A DNA stretch of 29,497 nucleotides from Clostridiales bacterium (GCA_024695545.1 JAILHZ010000048.1:1-29497); one strand, 5' to 3'. Shown: positions 1-8,098, counted from the first letter of the stretch. Program-made: numbers and translations. Notes: generated from the sequence alone by a model not told the origin.

Positions 1-51
1 AAGGCGTATCGCTTGGAGTGCAATGGCCGTGATATGCGCAAAAACGAATAA
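1..51 (+). CDS. C-terminal end of an unidentified gene (partial)
   Basis: The first reading frame is open from base 1 and gives 16 residues ending in GRDMRKNE before a TAA at 49-51. A strong intrinsic terminator starts about 40 bases later, which is what one expects at the 3' end of a transcription unit. Too little protein is present to name a family. It could also be a chance open frame; the terminator is the main support. Confidence 0.45.
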   Translation, partial: KAYRLECNGRDMRKNE

Positions 52-56
52 CTCGT

Positions 57-215
57 TTACATAGCGTCACTCCGTGCCGCGCAAAGCGGAACAGCATGCC
101 GCTCTTCCGGAATCGGCATGCTGTTTTTGCGGAATTTGCACGCAACAATGCTTGTTAATACTAGCATCCCTGCTATTATTTTTTTCGATAATTCGGATTT
201 AGACCTAGCATTCAT
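57..215 (-). CDS. Possible 52-residue lipoprotein-like peptide
   Basis: Reading leftward from an ATG at 215-213, a short ORF begins MNARSKSELSKK, followed by a hydrophobic stretch (IIAGMLVLTSIVA) and a cysteine. IVAC fits a minimal lipobox, so a lipoprotein signal peptide is possible. A run of seven G at 222-228 could act as a ribosome site six bases before the ATG. A TATAAT box lies further upstream (277-272) with a hairpin between. Against it, the 3' half runs through the terminator of the neighbouring plus-strand gene, and I know no family match. It may be a chance ORF. Confidence 0.3.
   Translation of the reverse strand: MNARSKSELSKKIIAGMLVLTSIVACKFRKNSMPIPEERHAVPLCAARSDAM
90..128 (+). 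terminator. Intrinsic terminator of the gene ending at 51
   Basis: A perfect 12-bp stem AACAGCATGCCG (90-101) / CGGCATGCTGTT (114-125) encloses a 12-base loop and runs into a T tract (124-128). The T tract is on the plus strand, so it should stop transcription arriving from the left. Confidence 0.85.
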
Positions 216-233
216 AATCATCCCCCCCATTTC

Positions 234-277
234 GAGGTGACCGTCTTCGGATAGCACCTCTTCTATGTAACATTATA
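234..277 (-). promoter_or_regulatory. Minus-strand TATAAT box and leader hairpin
   Basis: A perfect TATAAT lies at 277-272 on the minus strand; the -35 region is poor. About ten bases downstream the transcript would form a nested hairpin, GAGGTG (260-255) / CACCTC (239-234) with an inner CCG/CGG pairing. It is followed directly by the G7 run in front of the small ORF. The layout would fit a short regulated leader, but there is no expression evidence. Confidence 0.3.
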
Positions 278-312
278 CAGCATACTCTCGATTGAAAGAT
301 ACGAGTGGTTTA

Positions 313-341
313 TTCCGTGTCGGGCGGGTGTGCGGTAAAAT
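313..341 (+). promoter_or_regulatory. Candidate promoter of the ACT/GNAT pair
   Basis: TTCCGT (313-318) and TAAAAT (336-341) are separated by 17 bases and end 33 bases before the ATG at 375. The -10 is good and the -35 only partly matches consensus. The region between 52 and 374 otherwise holds only the terminator, the possible small ORF and its leader. Confidence 0.4.
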
Positions 342-374
342 GAGTGTAAGTTATTCTTTTACGGATGTGATGTT

Positions 375-740
375 ATGAAACTTCGAAAACTGTCTTTTGA
401 TCTGAGTGTGTGTAAGCTTAAGGATCTTTCCGGGATCGATCTTGGGAAAGAGTTCTTTTTCATCGGGAAGACCGACGAGGAGATCTCGCTGGTCTGTAAA
501 ACAGAAGATGTGCCCGAGAATTCGACGGACCGGGATGACGGTTGGAAGGGCTTCCGTATCGAGGGAGTTCTGGACTTCTCACTGATCGGGATCCTTTCGA
601 AGATCTCCGGCATTCTCGCGGAGAATAAGATCGGGATCTTTGCCGTGTCGACGTATAACACGGACTATATCCTTGTGAAGAAAGAGAACTTCGATCGTGC
701 GCTGGACGCGCTGAGAAACGAGGGGTATGAGATCGCATAA
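375..740 (+). CDS. ACT-domain protein (CASTOR/ACT_7-like)
   Basis: A 121-residue cytosolic protein. The C-terminal half (from about residue 60) has the ACT pattern: a strand carrying FRIEGVLDFSLIGILSKISG, a helix, then AENKIGIFAVSTYNTDYILV and a final helix before EGYEIA. ACT folds usually bind amino acids and regulate a partner, and this short stand-alone form resembles the ACT_7/CASTOR-like group. No catalytic domain is attached. The ribosome site is weak (GGATGTGA), but no better start is visible. A GNAT gene follows 38 bases downstream, so the two are probably co-transcribed. The ligand is unknown. Confidence 0.8.
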   Translation: MKLRKLSFDLSVCKLKDLSGIDLGKEFFFIGKTDEEISLVCKTEDVPENSTDRDDGWKGFRIEGVLDFSLIGILSKISGILAENKIGIFAVSTYNTDYILVKKENFDRALDALRNEGYEIA

Positions 741-778
741 GGCATGTGCGGGACAAGTGCTTTTCGGGAGGAAGGATT

Positions 779-1228
779 ATGGTTACTTTTCAAAAACTGA
801 CTGAAGATAAACTGGATGAATTCATCGGCCTTCGTATCCGCCAGTTGCGCGAGGAAGGCGCGACGGAACAGATCGATCTGGTGCCGGCGCTTCTGGACTA
901 TTACCATCGGCATATGGCAGATGGAACTTTTGTGTCGTGGCTTGCGATGGATGGAGAGAAGATCGTCGGGACCAGCGGTATGTCGTTTGTCGAGAAGCCG
1001 CCGTATTTCAGCTGTCCGAACGGCAGGATCGGGCTTCTGTCGAGTATGTTCTGCGATCCTTCGTACCGGCGGCAGGGCATCGCAAAGGAACTGCTGTCGC
1101 GTGTCGTGGAAGAGGCGCGCGCGTACGGGTGCGGCGCGGTGCAGATCACGGCGTCGGATATGGGTGTGCTGCTCTATACGAACTTCGGGTTCAAAAAGAA
1201 CGGAAACTTCATGCAGTATAACCTGTGA
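779..1228 (+). CDS. GNAT family N-acetyltransferase
   Basis: The start chosen is the ATG at 779, preceded by GGGAGGAAGG at the right distance; the frame is open further upstream but without a ribosome site. The 149-residue product has the GNAT fold. The strand LLSSMFCDPSYR leads into the acetyl-CoA pyrophosphate loop RRQGIA (about residues 98-103), then the helix KELLSRVVEEARAYG and the terminal LLYTNFGFKKNGNFMQY. Such enzymes move acetyl from acetyl-CoA to an amine; the substrate (small molecule, antibiotic or protein N-terminus) cannot be read from sequence. It shares a transcript with the ACT protein and converges on the DUF2298 gene. Confidence 0.88.
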   Translation: MVTFQKLTEDKLDEFIGLRIRQLREEGATEQIDLVPALLDYYHRHMADGTFVSWLAMDGEKIVGTSGMSFVEKPPYFSCPNGRIGLLSSMFCDPSYRRQGIAKELLSRVVEEARAYGCGAVQITASDMGVLLYTNFGFKKNGNFMQYNL

Positions 1229-1245
1229 GGATGTTTAGGCTGTCG

Positions 1246-1415
1246 TGTCTAATAGGTGGTCTAAAGATGGGCGGCAATTAGGCACGATGTTAGACATATG
1301 GCGGTGTGGTCTGATATGTGTCCTAATGAGACATACAAATCAGACCACTTTTCTGACAATTAGGGCTATAGTCAAATAAGTGGCCTAATCTCGCATAGGG
1401 ATTAGACCACTTATT
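1246..1415. repeat. Three related stem-loops between convergent genes
   Basis: Three inverted repeats share the arm sequence GTGGTCTRA. (a) TGTCTAA (1246-1252) pairs with TTAGACA (1290-1296), with GTGGTCTAA (1256-1264) and TTAGGCAC (1278-1285) imperfectly paired inside. (b) GTGGTCTGAT (1306-1315) pairs perfectly with ATCAGACCAC (1339-1348). (c) AATAAGTGGCCTAATC (1375-1390) pairs with GATTAGACCACTTATT (1400-1415), 16 positions with one mismatch and a 9-base loop. They fill the gap between two 3' ends, so they may serve as terminators or be a small repeat family. No long T tract follows any of them. Confidence 0.7.
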
Positions 1416-1450
1416 AGATCATGCTCGTAAATCTTATAAAACAAGGGTTT

Positions 1451-4400
1451 TTACTTCACCTTATAGATGAGAAGTGATCCGTCGGACGAGGTGAATACAC
1501 GCTCGCCGAGGCTCTCGAAGCAGGGGTAGTAGATGAATTTGAACTCGTCGAGTTCCATCGATCCACAGATGATGTAGTGGATATCGTACTTATCGATCAG
1601 GCGCTTGACCTCATCAACATTCGTGCTGGTGTAGATCGTCGTGACATCATCGTAACGCGGGAACAGATAATTCTGCCATACGCTGTTGTTCGGATCATCT
1701 TCGTATTCGCCTGTCTCAGGATTCGTCCAACCGTGGAAATGCCACAGCCACTCATGTGTCTGCCAGCCGACTACGTTCGGAAGACCTGTGTATGCGGAAA
1801 CGATGCATCGCTCAGTATAACTGTAGCCGTATGCTTCGCAGATATTAACACTTTCCGATTCGTTCTCGTTCAGCCAGTCGATCGCCTCTTCGTAAGGGAT
1901 CAGGGCACCGGCATACCGCATGCTCTGATCTTTATATGTCTTCTCGACCGGAACGAACTCCGGAAGATATGCGGTACCATCCAGACCCTTGTAATTTGAC
2001 ATCTTGATCTCACCGACGCGCTGGTCAAGTGCGCGGAGGGTGTAGTGACCCGGGATCAGGATCACGAGGATGAGAAGCAGGATCGAGACGGCCAGTCCCC
2101 AGTTGGAAAGATTTCCCGCACGGGTGACGTGCGCCATAAAGCGGAAGACGGTATAGGCTACGACGAGGGAAAGAAGCACGAAGCCCGCGAATGTGAACTT
2201 AAACATCGTGTTCGCACGCTGGTTGTGTATGCCGTAGATATCCGGTACGTAGATGATTTCCGGTGCCAGGATCATCATCAGGCCGACAAATCCCATACCG
2301 ACCATGAAGATGTCGATGATGGATCTCTTGCGGAAGAATTTCGTAAGGAGATTGTCTCCGAATCTGGCAAAGTGGTAATCCATCAGATGGAAGAAGTAGA
2401 GGATCGACAGAATGAAGGCCGGCTTTTCGGTTTCTTCGTAATCACAGTCTAAAGAAGCAGGCTTAGGCATGGGTTTTTCAGGGGCAGAAACGTCAGGCCG
2501 GGCATCGACCAGGTCAGGGTCTTCTGCTTCGGAAGAATCCTCTTCTTCGCTGCCTGAAACGTATATGGAAACATCATCTGCTTCCGAAGCGTTCGAGGAG
2601 ACATATGCCATCTTCGGCCTGCGGGAAGCGGGCTGGATCTTCTTCGGACGTGTAAGCTGAAGCGGAGCGGGAAGAACAGGAAGCCTGTTCTTCTTAAAGG
2701 CGTGACGCTCGGTAAATACGACCAGAAGGAAGAGTGCAAGCGGAACCAGTATATGAATGAACCAGACGATCATGAACTGGAACAGAGAGGTGTGTCTGTC
2801 GACCAGTTTGATCGTGTTGGAGATCATGTCAAAGTTGTAGTTGAACGACAGAGCCACGAAACTTGAAAGCGAGAAGAACATGGCCATCGAGGTGCCGGTC
2901 CGGGAGATCGCGGACGGGAAGACTGTCGACAGTATATAGGCAATCACGAAGATCGCGATCTGCAGGCAAAGATGAACGAAGATATTGCTTGAGAACAGGA
3001 GGTATACCCCGAGGATCGCTCCGACATCGAAGAGAAATACCAGGCAACTTCTGAACGTGCATAGATATGTCGACTGGCACCCGTGATAGACAAGCAGTCC
3101 CATGGCGCAGAAGACAAAGTATATGAGGAAGTCCCAGTAGTTGCACATCTGGGCAAGACCGAGAAGGAAAGCACAGATGAAGAGTTCGGCGCGGAAATGG
3201 AAGTTCATCTCCGATACGATATTCTTTGAAAAATCGTGCGTGCGGCAAAGACCATTCAGTGCTTTTTCAGGATGCTTCGCGTGATAGACCGCGATGAACA
3301 TGAATGCGATGATCAGAAGGACGATCGTCAGGCTGACAACATGTGCGTGAAGGTCGCCGATCAGATATGAATAGAACGGGAATTCATGGATGGTCCAGTC
3401 AGCGTGTTCCGCCGTTTTCTCGAGATAAGGGTCCGGATTATGTCCGATGAATCGCGTGGAATTCGGATAGAAGAAATCGCCGGTCTTTCCGACGTCGATG
3501 CCGAGGGCTTTCCATATCTTCCAGAAAAGCACTTTGTTTCCGACGCTCTGCTCGTCGTAGAAGAACGAGTGGGAGTTACCGAATGCCATAGTGCAGAAGG
3601 AGGCCAGAAGACCTGCAAAAGGCAGGTAGTGGATCGATACCTGACAGTCCTTTTTCTTCCGGAGGGCGTCGATAAAGAGCTGGCCGAGCGAGTAGGCAGA
3701 CATGAACGGGAATGCGATGGCGGTACACATCGAAAGATTGTATCCGACATTCGGGTTGATACCGACTTGCTTGACGAGGTACGAGAAGATGTACTGGCCG
3801 AAATAATAGTAGTTGATGGGCTTGCCCGCGAGCCACGGGTCTTTTGCCGGAAGACCGTCATAGCGGACCATGGAGTTCATGAAGGCAAAGTCCATGAATT
3901 TCTCTTCGCCGTTGATGATCGGTGCGAGGCCTCTGCAGAAGCAGAGGAAGACCATGACGGCTATGAAAAGCACTTCCTCCCAGAGGATGTGCGCAATGTT
4001 TGAGTTGTCAGAGAGCGCGAGTATGGCGGCATCTCTCGTCTTCGGAGTCCCCCAGCTGATAATCGCCAGGAGGAAGAACATGAACCATGTCATCGGGCGG
4101 CTGAAAGAATTCCAGATGCCGAGGTAGGAGAACAGCCAGAGAGGTCCTGCGGTAAAAAGAATACCGACAATTCTCGAAAAACCGTATCCTGCGGATACGA
4201 AACCCTTAAAGAAATGGGCGACCAGCGGGAATGCGGCCCAGCCGTAAAGATAGATCAGTCCCCACCAGCAGAAGAAATCCGCATGATCGTTCTTGAGATA
4301 AAGTCCGAGAAGGAACGCGATCAGCGCGGGGGTCAGAAGGAGAAGAAATCTCGGAAGGACTTTCTTGATGTCCACTTCTGAAAGACTCATCATTGACAGA

Positions 4401-4540
4401 CGGTCGCGGAATGTAGTCGAGGATCCGGCTTCCTCTGCTTTTTCAGCTGCTTCGAGGATACTGCCGGCTGTATTTACGTGCGCTTCACGGACCGGATTTG
4501 CACCGGAATTACTGCGCGTCGACTTCGAGCTTTTTTTCAC
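1451..4540 (-). CDS. DUF2298 (YYY family) polytopic membrane protein
   Basis: The start is the GTG at 4540-4538, preceded by AAGGAGG nine bases away. The frame is open back to 4621, but that would overlap the previous gene more. The start used overlaps the FAD oxidoreductase by 32 bases. The 1029-residue protein has a roughly 75-residue cytosolic N-terminus, then many membrane spans. The family hallmark INYYYFGQY is near residue 245, and an EFPFYSYLIGDLHAH motif is near 385-399. A charged insertion (about 620-705, rich in D, E, S, P) interrupts the spans. A soluble C-terminal domain of about 170 residues includes VVGWQTHEW and ends at IYKVK. The family is thought to resemble GT-C glycosyltransferases, but its reaction is not established. 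It is the last gene of a three-gene operon. Confidence 0.88.
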   Translation of the reverse strand: MKKSSKSTRSNSGANPVREAHVNTAGSILEAAEKAEEAGSSTTFRDRLSMMSLSEVDIKKVLPRFLLLLTPALIAFLLGLYLKNDHADFFCWWGLIYLYGWAAFPLVAHFFKGFVSAGYGFSRIVGILFTAGPLWLFSYLGIWNSFSRPMTWFMFFLLAIISWGTPKTRDAAILALSDNSNIAHILWEEVLFIAVMVFLCFCRGLAPIINGEEKFMDFAFMNSMVRYDGLPAKDPWLAGKPINYYYFGQYIFSYLVKQVGINPNVGYNLSMCTAIAFPFMSAYSLGQLFIDALRKKKDCQVSIHYLPFAGLLASFCTMAFGNSHSFFYDEQSVGNKVLFWKIWKALGIDVGKTGDFFYPNSTRFIGHNPDPYLEKTAEHADWTIHEFPFYSYLIGDLHAHVVSLTIVLLIIAFMFIAVYHAKHPEKALNGLCRTHDFSKNIVSEMNFHFRAELFICAFLLGLAQMCNYWDFLIYFVFCAMGLLVYHGCQSTYLCTFRSCLVFLFDVGAILGVYLLFSSNIFVHLCLQIAIFVIAYILSTVFPSAISRTGTSMAMFFSLSSFVALSFNYNFDMISNTIKLVDRHTSLFQFMIVWFIHILVPLALFLLVVFTERHAFKKNRLPVLPAPLQLTRPKKIQPASRRPKMAYVSSNASEADDVSIYVSGSEEEDSSEAEDPDLVDARPDVSAPEKPMPKPASLDCDYEETEKPAFILSILYFFHLMDYHFARFGDNLLTKFFRKRSIIDIFMVGMGFVGLMMILAPEIIYVPDIYGIHNQRANTMFKFTFAGFVLLSLVVAYTVFRFMAHVTRAGNLSNWGLAVSILLLILVILIPGHYTLRALDQRVGEIKMSNYKGLDGTAYLPEFVPVEKTYKDQSMRYAGALIPYEEAIDWLNENESESVNICEAYGYSYTERCIVSAYTGLPNVVGWQTHEWLWHFHGWTNPETGEYEDDPNNSVWQNYLFPRYDDVTTIYTSTNVDEVKRLIDKYDIHYIICGSMELDEFKFIYYPCFESLGERVFTSSDGSLLIYKVK

Positions 4541-5576
4541 GAGAGAAATCCTCCTTAATCTTGGCAACGGTGGCGTTGGCCTGCGATACACAGGCATCCA
4601 TGCGGAACTTCGAATCTTCAACGGGACTTGGTGTCATGGCGAGACTGCACACATAAAGGCCCTCGACCGGCTGAAGGAATTCATCGAGCGGGTGATTGAG
4701 CGGCTTGGCGTAGCGCGTGCGCGTCAGACGCCAGGTACGGACGGAGTTTCTGGTCACGCTCGGGTTCATATACTGAAGTCTCTTAAAGAATGCCTTAAAT
4801 ACATCCGCATCGGACGCCGTCCAGAGCGGAGCGGAAGTCAGAAAGCTTCCGGAAAGGTACAGAACGTGTCCGCCGTATCTTCTTTCACCGACCATGCTCG
4901 TGTGCTGGATGATGCGCTGGAACGGCTCGTCGACCGGGAGCATACGCGAGTAGCACTCGGTAAACGGTGATTTCATGAGCATCAGCAGGCACATGTTTGC
5001 CTGATAGGTAACGTCCATGAGTGAATCACGGAAGTCAGTCGGCATATTGAGAGCGTGTGTGATGTGTACGAGATTTCGGCACGAACCTGTGTAGAGGATC
5101 GTGTCGCACTCGAGGAAGATCGAAGAGGAGTCGGCAAGTACGCACTGCACGCGGTAGCGCGGGCGCGAAGGATCATCGCTCTCCGAAATGTCAGATACCG
5201 TGTAGCCGTACTGGATGATGCCGCCGTGGTCGGTGATCTCCTGGACAAGAGCTGCCAGAAGCGAGTGGAAACCATTGTCGAGGTATCCGAGCTTCTTTTT
5301 GCTGGCTTTACCGTACCAGAGGGAATCGTACCACTGCAGTTCGTCGGAAAGACCAAGGTCCTTGAGAAGTGAGATCAGGGCACGGTCGGATTTCCTGATA
5401 TGGTGGGGGAGAAGCTCAATATATTCCGAGCCCAGACGGGAACAGGCGAGCATGCCGCCCGGTGTGGACTGCTGTTCGACGACCTGCACACGGAATCCGG
5501 CCTGCGCCAGCTTATAGGCACAGACCAGTCCGGAAAGACCGGCACCGATAACACAGATCGAGGTTTGCTCCTGCAT
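4509..5576 (-). CDS. FAD/NAD(P)-binding oxidoreductase, amine-oxidase-like
   Basis: A 355-residue flavoprotein. Residues 6-35 form the dinucleotide-binding fold, with VIGAGLSGL (GxGxxG) and an acidic residue ending the second strand (VVEQQ), followed by TPGGM. The C-terminal EGLYVCSLAMTPSPVEDSKFRM corresponds to the second FAD-contacting segment of protoporphyrinogen-oxidase / amine-oxidase-like enzymes. It is shorter than many members (often 400-500). The ATG at 5576 follows GGGAGG, 12 bases after the DUF1015 stop. The tight linkage with a DUF2298 gene suggests work on a lipid or lipid-linked sugar, which is inference. The substrate is not known. Confidence 0.82.
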   Translation of the reverse strand: MQEQTSICVIGAGLSGLVCAYKLAQAGFRVQVVEQQSTPGGMLACSRLGSEYIELLPHHIRKSDRALISLLKDLGLSDELQWYDSLWYGKASKKKLGYLDNGFHSLLAALVQEITDHGGIIQYGYTVSDISESDDPSRPRYRVQCVLADSSSIFLECDTILYTGSCRNLVHITHALNMPTDFRDSLMDVTYQANMCLLMLMKSPFTECYSRMLPVDEPFQRIIQHTSMVGERRYGGHVLYLSGSFLTSAPLWTASDADVFKAFFKRLQYMNPSVTRNSVRTWRLTRTRYAKPLNHPLDEFLQPVEGLYVCSLAMTPSPVEDSKFRMDACVSQANATVAKIKEDFSREKKLEVDAQ

Positions 5577-5588
5577 GTGTCCTCCCTA

Positions 5589-6890
5589 TCAGATCTTCTT
5601 GGCTTCCAGATAGTAACGCTTCTCGACGGCTTCGCCCATGGAGAAGGTCTTTCTCGGGAATACGCCTTCCTTGCTGATCGTGTCAAAGAACGAATTCTTC
5701 GATACGTCCGGCAGCAGGAAGCCGAGCTTGTCTTCTGCGGCAAGAGATCTTACGGAATCTTCGCCGTGGATGTAGTCAGTATGGATTGAGTCGGACTCGA
5801 TGGAATCGAGGAAGCCCTGAAGGGATCCGACTGCCAGTGTGTGGGCAGGAGTTCCGATCACCATCGTGAAGTCTTCCTTGCCGTCGGTAACGAGGATCGT
5901 CTGGGATCCGTCTTCTGTGCCTTCTTTTCTAAAAGCACCCGCACCCTCGAAGCTGATCTTCTGGGATGCGAAGTACTTCTCCGCAGCACTCTTCAGAGCA
6001 TCTTTGGTAAGACCGAAAGTCACTCTGTGGATCGGCTCGAACTGGAGTCCTTCGTCGTGGATGTTGACGATCTCGACGAGGCAGTAACGTGCCGGATGGC
6101 TCTCGCGCTCGGACTCCGGAAGTGTCTCGCGGACATTCTCCCAGTGCTTCTTGGCGGTGGCCAGAGAGTGGTTGCCGTCGCCGACTGCGAAAAGGAAACC
6201 ATCCTCAGAAGCAGACAGCAGTGCTTTTAACGCGGAAATAATACCATCGGCGGTCCCGGAGCCGGCCTTGGTGAAATAACCCTTGATATGGCCGCCCTCG
6301 GACATGAGGTCAGTGTCGTAAACGAGGTTGCTGCTGTCCTTCGAAAGGGAAGAGAACGCAGGCTCGATGACGGTCCGTGCCGGGTCGTTGATCAGAACCA
6401 TGATATGCGGCATCTCGATCGGTGCGCGCTCACGGATGCGGACACGCGGAGGAATACGGGAAAGAACGGTACCCTCGGTCGCGCGGATGCGGCTCTTGTT
6501 GCCGGGCGTAAAGTCATACTGCTCGAGATCCAGCGCGAGCATCAGGCCCTTTCTGGAATCGTTGAACTTCGTCTTTCTGTCGAGAAGGATAAAGCCCGGA
6601 TCGAGCTCGGTAAGGATGCCCTCGCCGATATATTTGTTAATGGATTCCGTGATTGCGGAAAGACGGGCGTCGATCTGCTCCGGTGTCTCTTTCTCAAGGT
6701 AAACTTCCGGCAGGAACATGCGAAGTGTAGACGGCGCAGTTCCTACATTATTCTCCACATCCTCCCAGTACTTCGGCTCGGATGTGAACTGGTCACACGC
6801 GATGCACGCCCACTTCGAAAGATCTGTGCCCTGCTTCGGCAGAAGGATCTTCGGTGCAGCAACCGCGATATCTTTGTAAATGTAATTCAT
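5589..6890 (-). CDS. DUF1015 family protein
   Basis: The start is the ATG at 6890-6888 (MNYIYKDIAVAAPKIL), six bases after GGGAGGG; codons upstream lack a ribosome site. The 433-residue product carries family marks including LLPKQGTDLSKWACIACDQF near the N-terminus, ARTVIEPAF in the middle, and the glycine/histidine motif FAVGDGNHSLATAKKHW (about residues 229-245). DUF1015 proteins are soluble and often lie beside serine-pathway genes in Clostridia, but the biochemical role is undefined. Here the partners are a flavoprotein and a membrane protein, not serA/serC. It is the first gene of the operon, driven by the extended -10 promoter at 6936-6928. Confidence 0.88.
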   Translation of the reverse strand: MNYIYKDIAVAAPKILLPKQGTDLSKWACIACDQFTSEPKYWEDVENNVGTAPSTLRMFLPEVYLEKETPEQIDARLSAITESINKYIGEGILTELDPGFILLDRKTKFNDSRKGLMLALDLEQYDFTPGNKSRIRATEGTVLSRIPPRVRIRERAPIEMPHIMVLINDPARTVIEPAFSSLSKDSSNLVYDTDLMSEGGHIKGYFTKAGSGTADGIISALKALLSASEDGFLFAVGDGNHSLATAKKHWENVRETLPESERESHPARYCLVEIVNIHDEGLQFEPIHRVTFGLTKDALKSAAEKYFASQKISFEGAGAFRKEGTEDGSQTILVTDGKEDFTMVIGTPAHTLAVGSLQGFLDSIESDSIHTDYIHGEDSVRSLAAEDKLGFLLPDVSKNSFFDTISKEGVFPRKTFSMGEAVEKRYYLEAKKI

Positions 6891-6927
6891 GGATACCCTC
6901 CCATGTAATTGAAAAATAAGCCATAAC

Positions 6928-6936
6928 ATTATAGCA
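6928..6936 (-). promoter_or_regulatory. Extended -10 promoter for the DUF1015 operon
   Basis: TGCTATAAT on the minus strand is a perfect extended -10 element ending 37 bases before the ATG at 6890. A -35 at standard distance is poor, which extended -10 promoters tolerate. It lies back-to-back with the start of the WYL regulator, so that regulator could act here. Confidence 0.6.
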
Positions 6937-6975
6937 CGCGTAAAGAGAAAAATCTCCAATCTTCGCTGATAGTGT

Positions 6976-6981
6976 TATAGT
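6976..6981 (+). promoter_or_regulatory. Candidate -10 box for the WYL regulator
   Basis: TATAGT lies 33 bases before the ATG at 7015. No convincing -35 is seen. The hexamer sits within a direct repeat ATAGTG (6969-6974 and 6977-6982) that could be an operator for autoregulation; this is inference. Confidence 0.35.
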
Positions 6982-7014
6982 GGTAGATAGAGAGAGTTGA
7001 GTGGAGGTGAAATC

Positions 7015-8016
7015 ATGGCGAATCGGGAAAACAGCAGAGGCAGGCTTCTTTGCCTTCTGGACATTCTTCAGAAAGAGACAGACGCGTCGCACGGGCTTAC
7101 GATCCAGGACATGATCGGAAGACTCGAAACAGCCGGGTTTTCCGTGAATAGAAAGACGCTCTACGACGATATCCGCGCACTTCAGGAATCCTCGATCGAG
7201 GTTGAGAAATCCGGCGGGAGAAGTCCGAAATACTATATCGAATGCCGTGATTTCGAGCCCGAAGAGCTCATGATCCTCATCGATGCCGTCGAATCCGCGG
7301 GCTTCATGACCGAGAAGAAAAAGGCGGCGATCATCAAGAAACTCAAGAGCCAGACTTCTTCGGGATATGCCTCGGAGCTCAATGAACAGATCCACTATAT
7401 CGGCCGCCATCACTCGACCAATAACGATTTTATCTATACTGTCAGCGCGATCCGGCGTGCCATGACGCAGAAGCATCCGGTGAACTTCCAGTACATCGAC
7501 TACGATGTCGATAAAGGCGAGATATTAAAGCACGATGGCATGAAGTACATTCTCCACCCGCTGGCACTTGCCTGGAACAACGGTTTCTATTACTGCATCG
7601 GCACGCGTCCGGAACAGAGTCCCGAGGGCGAGAAAGACAAGCTTAGAAACTTCCGTATCGACCGCATGAAGAAGGTCACCGTCGATGAGAAGACCCCGCT
7701 GGCCAAGCCGCCGAAAGGCTTTAATGTTGCCAAGTATATGGAGGAGTCTTTCAATATGTACGGCAACGAGCCGGTCACGGTGCAGATCCGGTTTAAAAAG
7801 AGCCTGCTGACGCAGTTTTATGACCGCTTCGAGCAAAATGTTCCCAAGATGCAGGATCCCAAGGATCCCGGCTATCTTATCGCCAGTGTGACGGTCAATG
7901 TCAGTCCCACGTTCTTTGCATGGGTATCCCAGTTCGAGGGAGGCTTCACGATTGCAGGCCCCAAGAGCATCAGAGAGAAGTATCATGAGCATCTTCGAAA
8001 AGCACTGGAATCTTAA
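7015..8016 (+). CDS. WYL-domain transcriptional regulator
   Basis: The start is the ATG at 7015 after GTGGAGGTGA; a TTG 18 bases upstream is possible but unneeded. The 333-residue protein begins with a winged helix-turn-helix (about 10-65; GLTIQDMIGRLE, then VNRKTLYDDIRALQ as recognition helix). The WYL domain spans about 140-220, with LHPLALAWNNGFYYCIG in place of the usual W-Y-L core and the conserved RNFRIDRMKKV. A WCX-type C-terminal extension follows (FEGGFTIAGPKSIREKYHEHL). WYL domains sense ligands, often nucleic acids or nucleotides, and control transcription. It is divergent from the DUF1015 operon, a probable target along with its own promoter. Confidence 0.88.
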   Translation: MANRENSRGRLLCLLDILQKETDASHGLTIQDMIGRLETAGFSVNRKTLYDDIRALQESSIEVEKSGGRSPKYYIECRDFEPEELMILIDAVESAGFMTEKKKAAIIKKLKSQTSSGYASELNEQIHYIGRHHSTNNDFIYTVSAIRRAMTQKHPVNFQYIDYDVDKGEILKHDGMKYILHPLALAWNNGFYYCIGTRPEQSPEGEKDKLRNFRIDRMKKVTVDEKTPLAKPPKGFNVAKYMEESFNMYGNEPVTVQIRFKKSLLTQFYDRFEQNVPKMQDPKDPGYLIASVTVNVSPTFFAWVSQFEGGFTIAGPKSIREKYHEHLRKALES

Positions 8017-8052
8017 GCGTATAAATATATAGATTTTCTTACCTAAATCGTG

Positions 8053-8058
8053 TAAAAT
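8053..8058 (+). promoter_or_regulatory. Candidate -10 box for alaS
   Basis: TAAAAT at 8053-8058 predicts initiation near G8065, inside the 5' arm of the terminator hairpin that begins at 8061. The -35 region is weak. No promoter fits between that hairpin and the alaS start, so alaS needs either this promoter or read-through from the WYL gene. Confidence 0.4.
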
Positions 8059-8060
8059 AT

Positions 8061-8098
8061 CGGGGCACGCGAAATCAACGGCGCGTGCCCCGCTTTTT
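8061..8098 (+). terminator. Intrinsic terminator between WYL gene and alaS
   Basis: CGGGGCACGCG (8061-8071) pairs perfectly with CGCGTGCCCCG (8082-8092) around a 10-base loop, followed by C and TTTTT (8094-8098). It lies 45 bases after the WYL stop and ends 20 bases before the alaS ATG. It most simply terminates the WYL transcript; a role as an alaS attenuator is also possible. Confidence 0.8.

Noticed and set aside
816..1238. Arg/Ser-rich plus-strand frame inside the GNAT gene
   Set aside because: Out-of-frame reading of the GNAT gene; low-complexity composition.
1246..1415. CRISPR array
   Set aside because: The repeats are inverted, imperfect and unevenly spaced, with no direct repeats of constant length and no cas genes.
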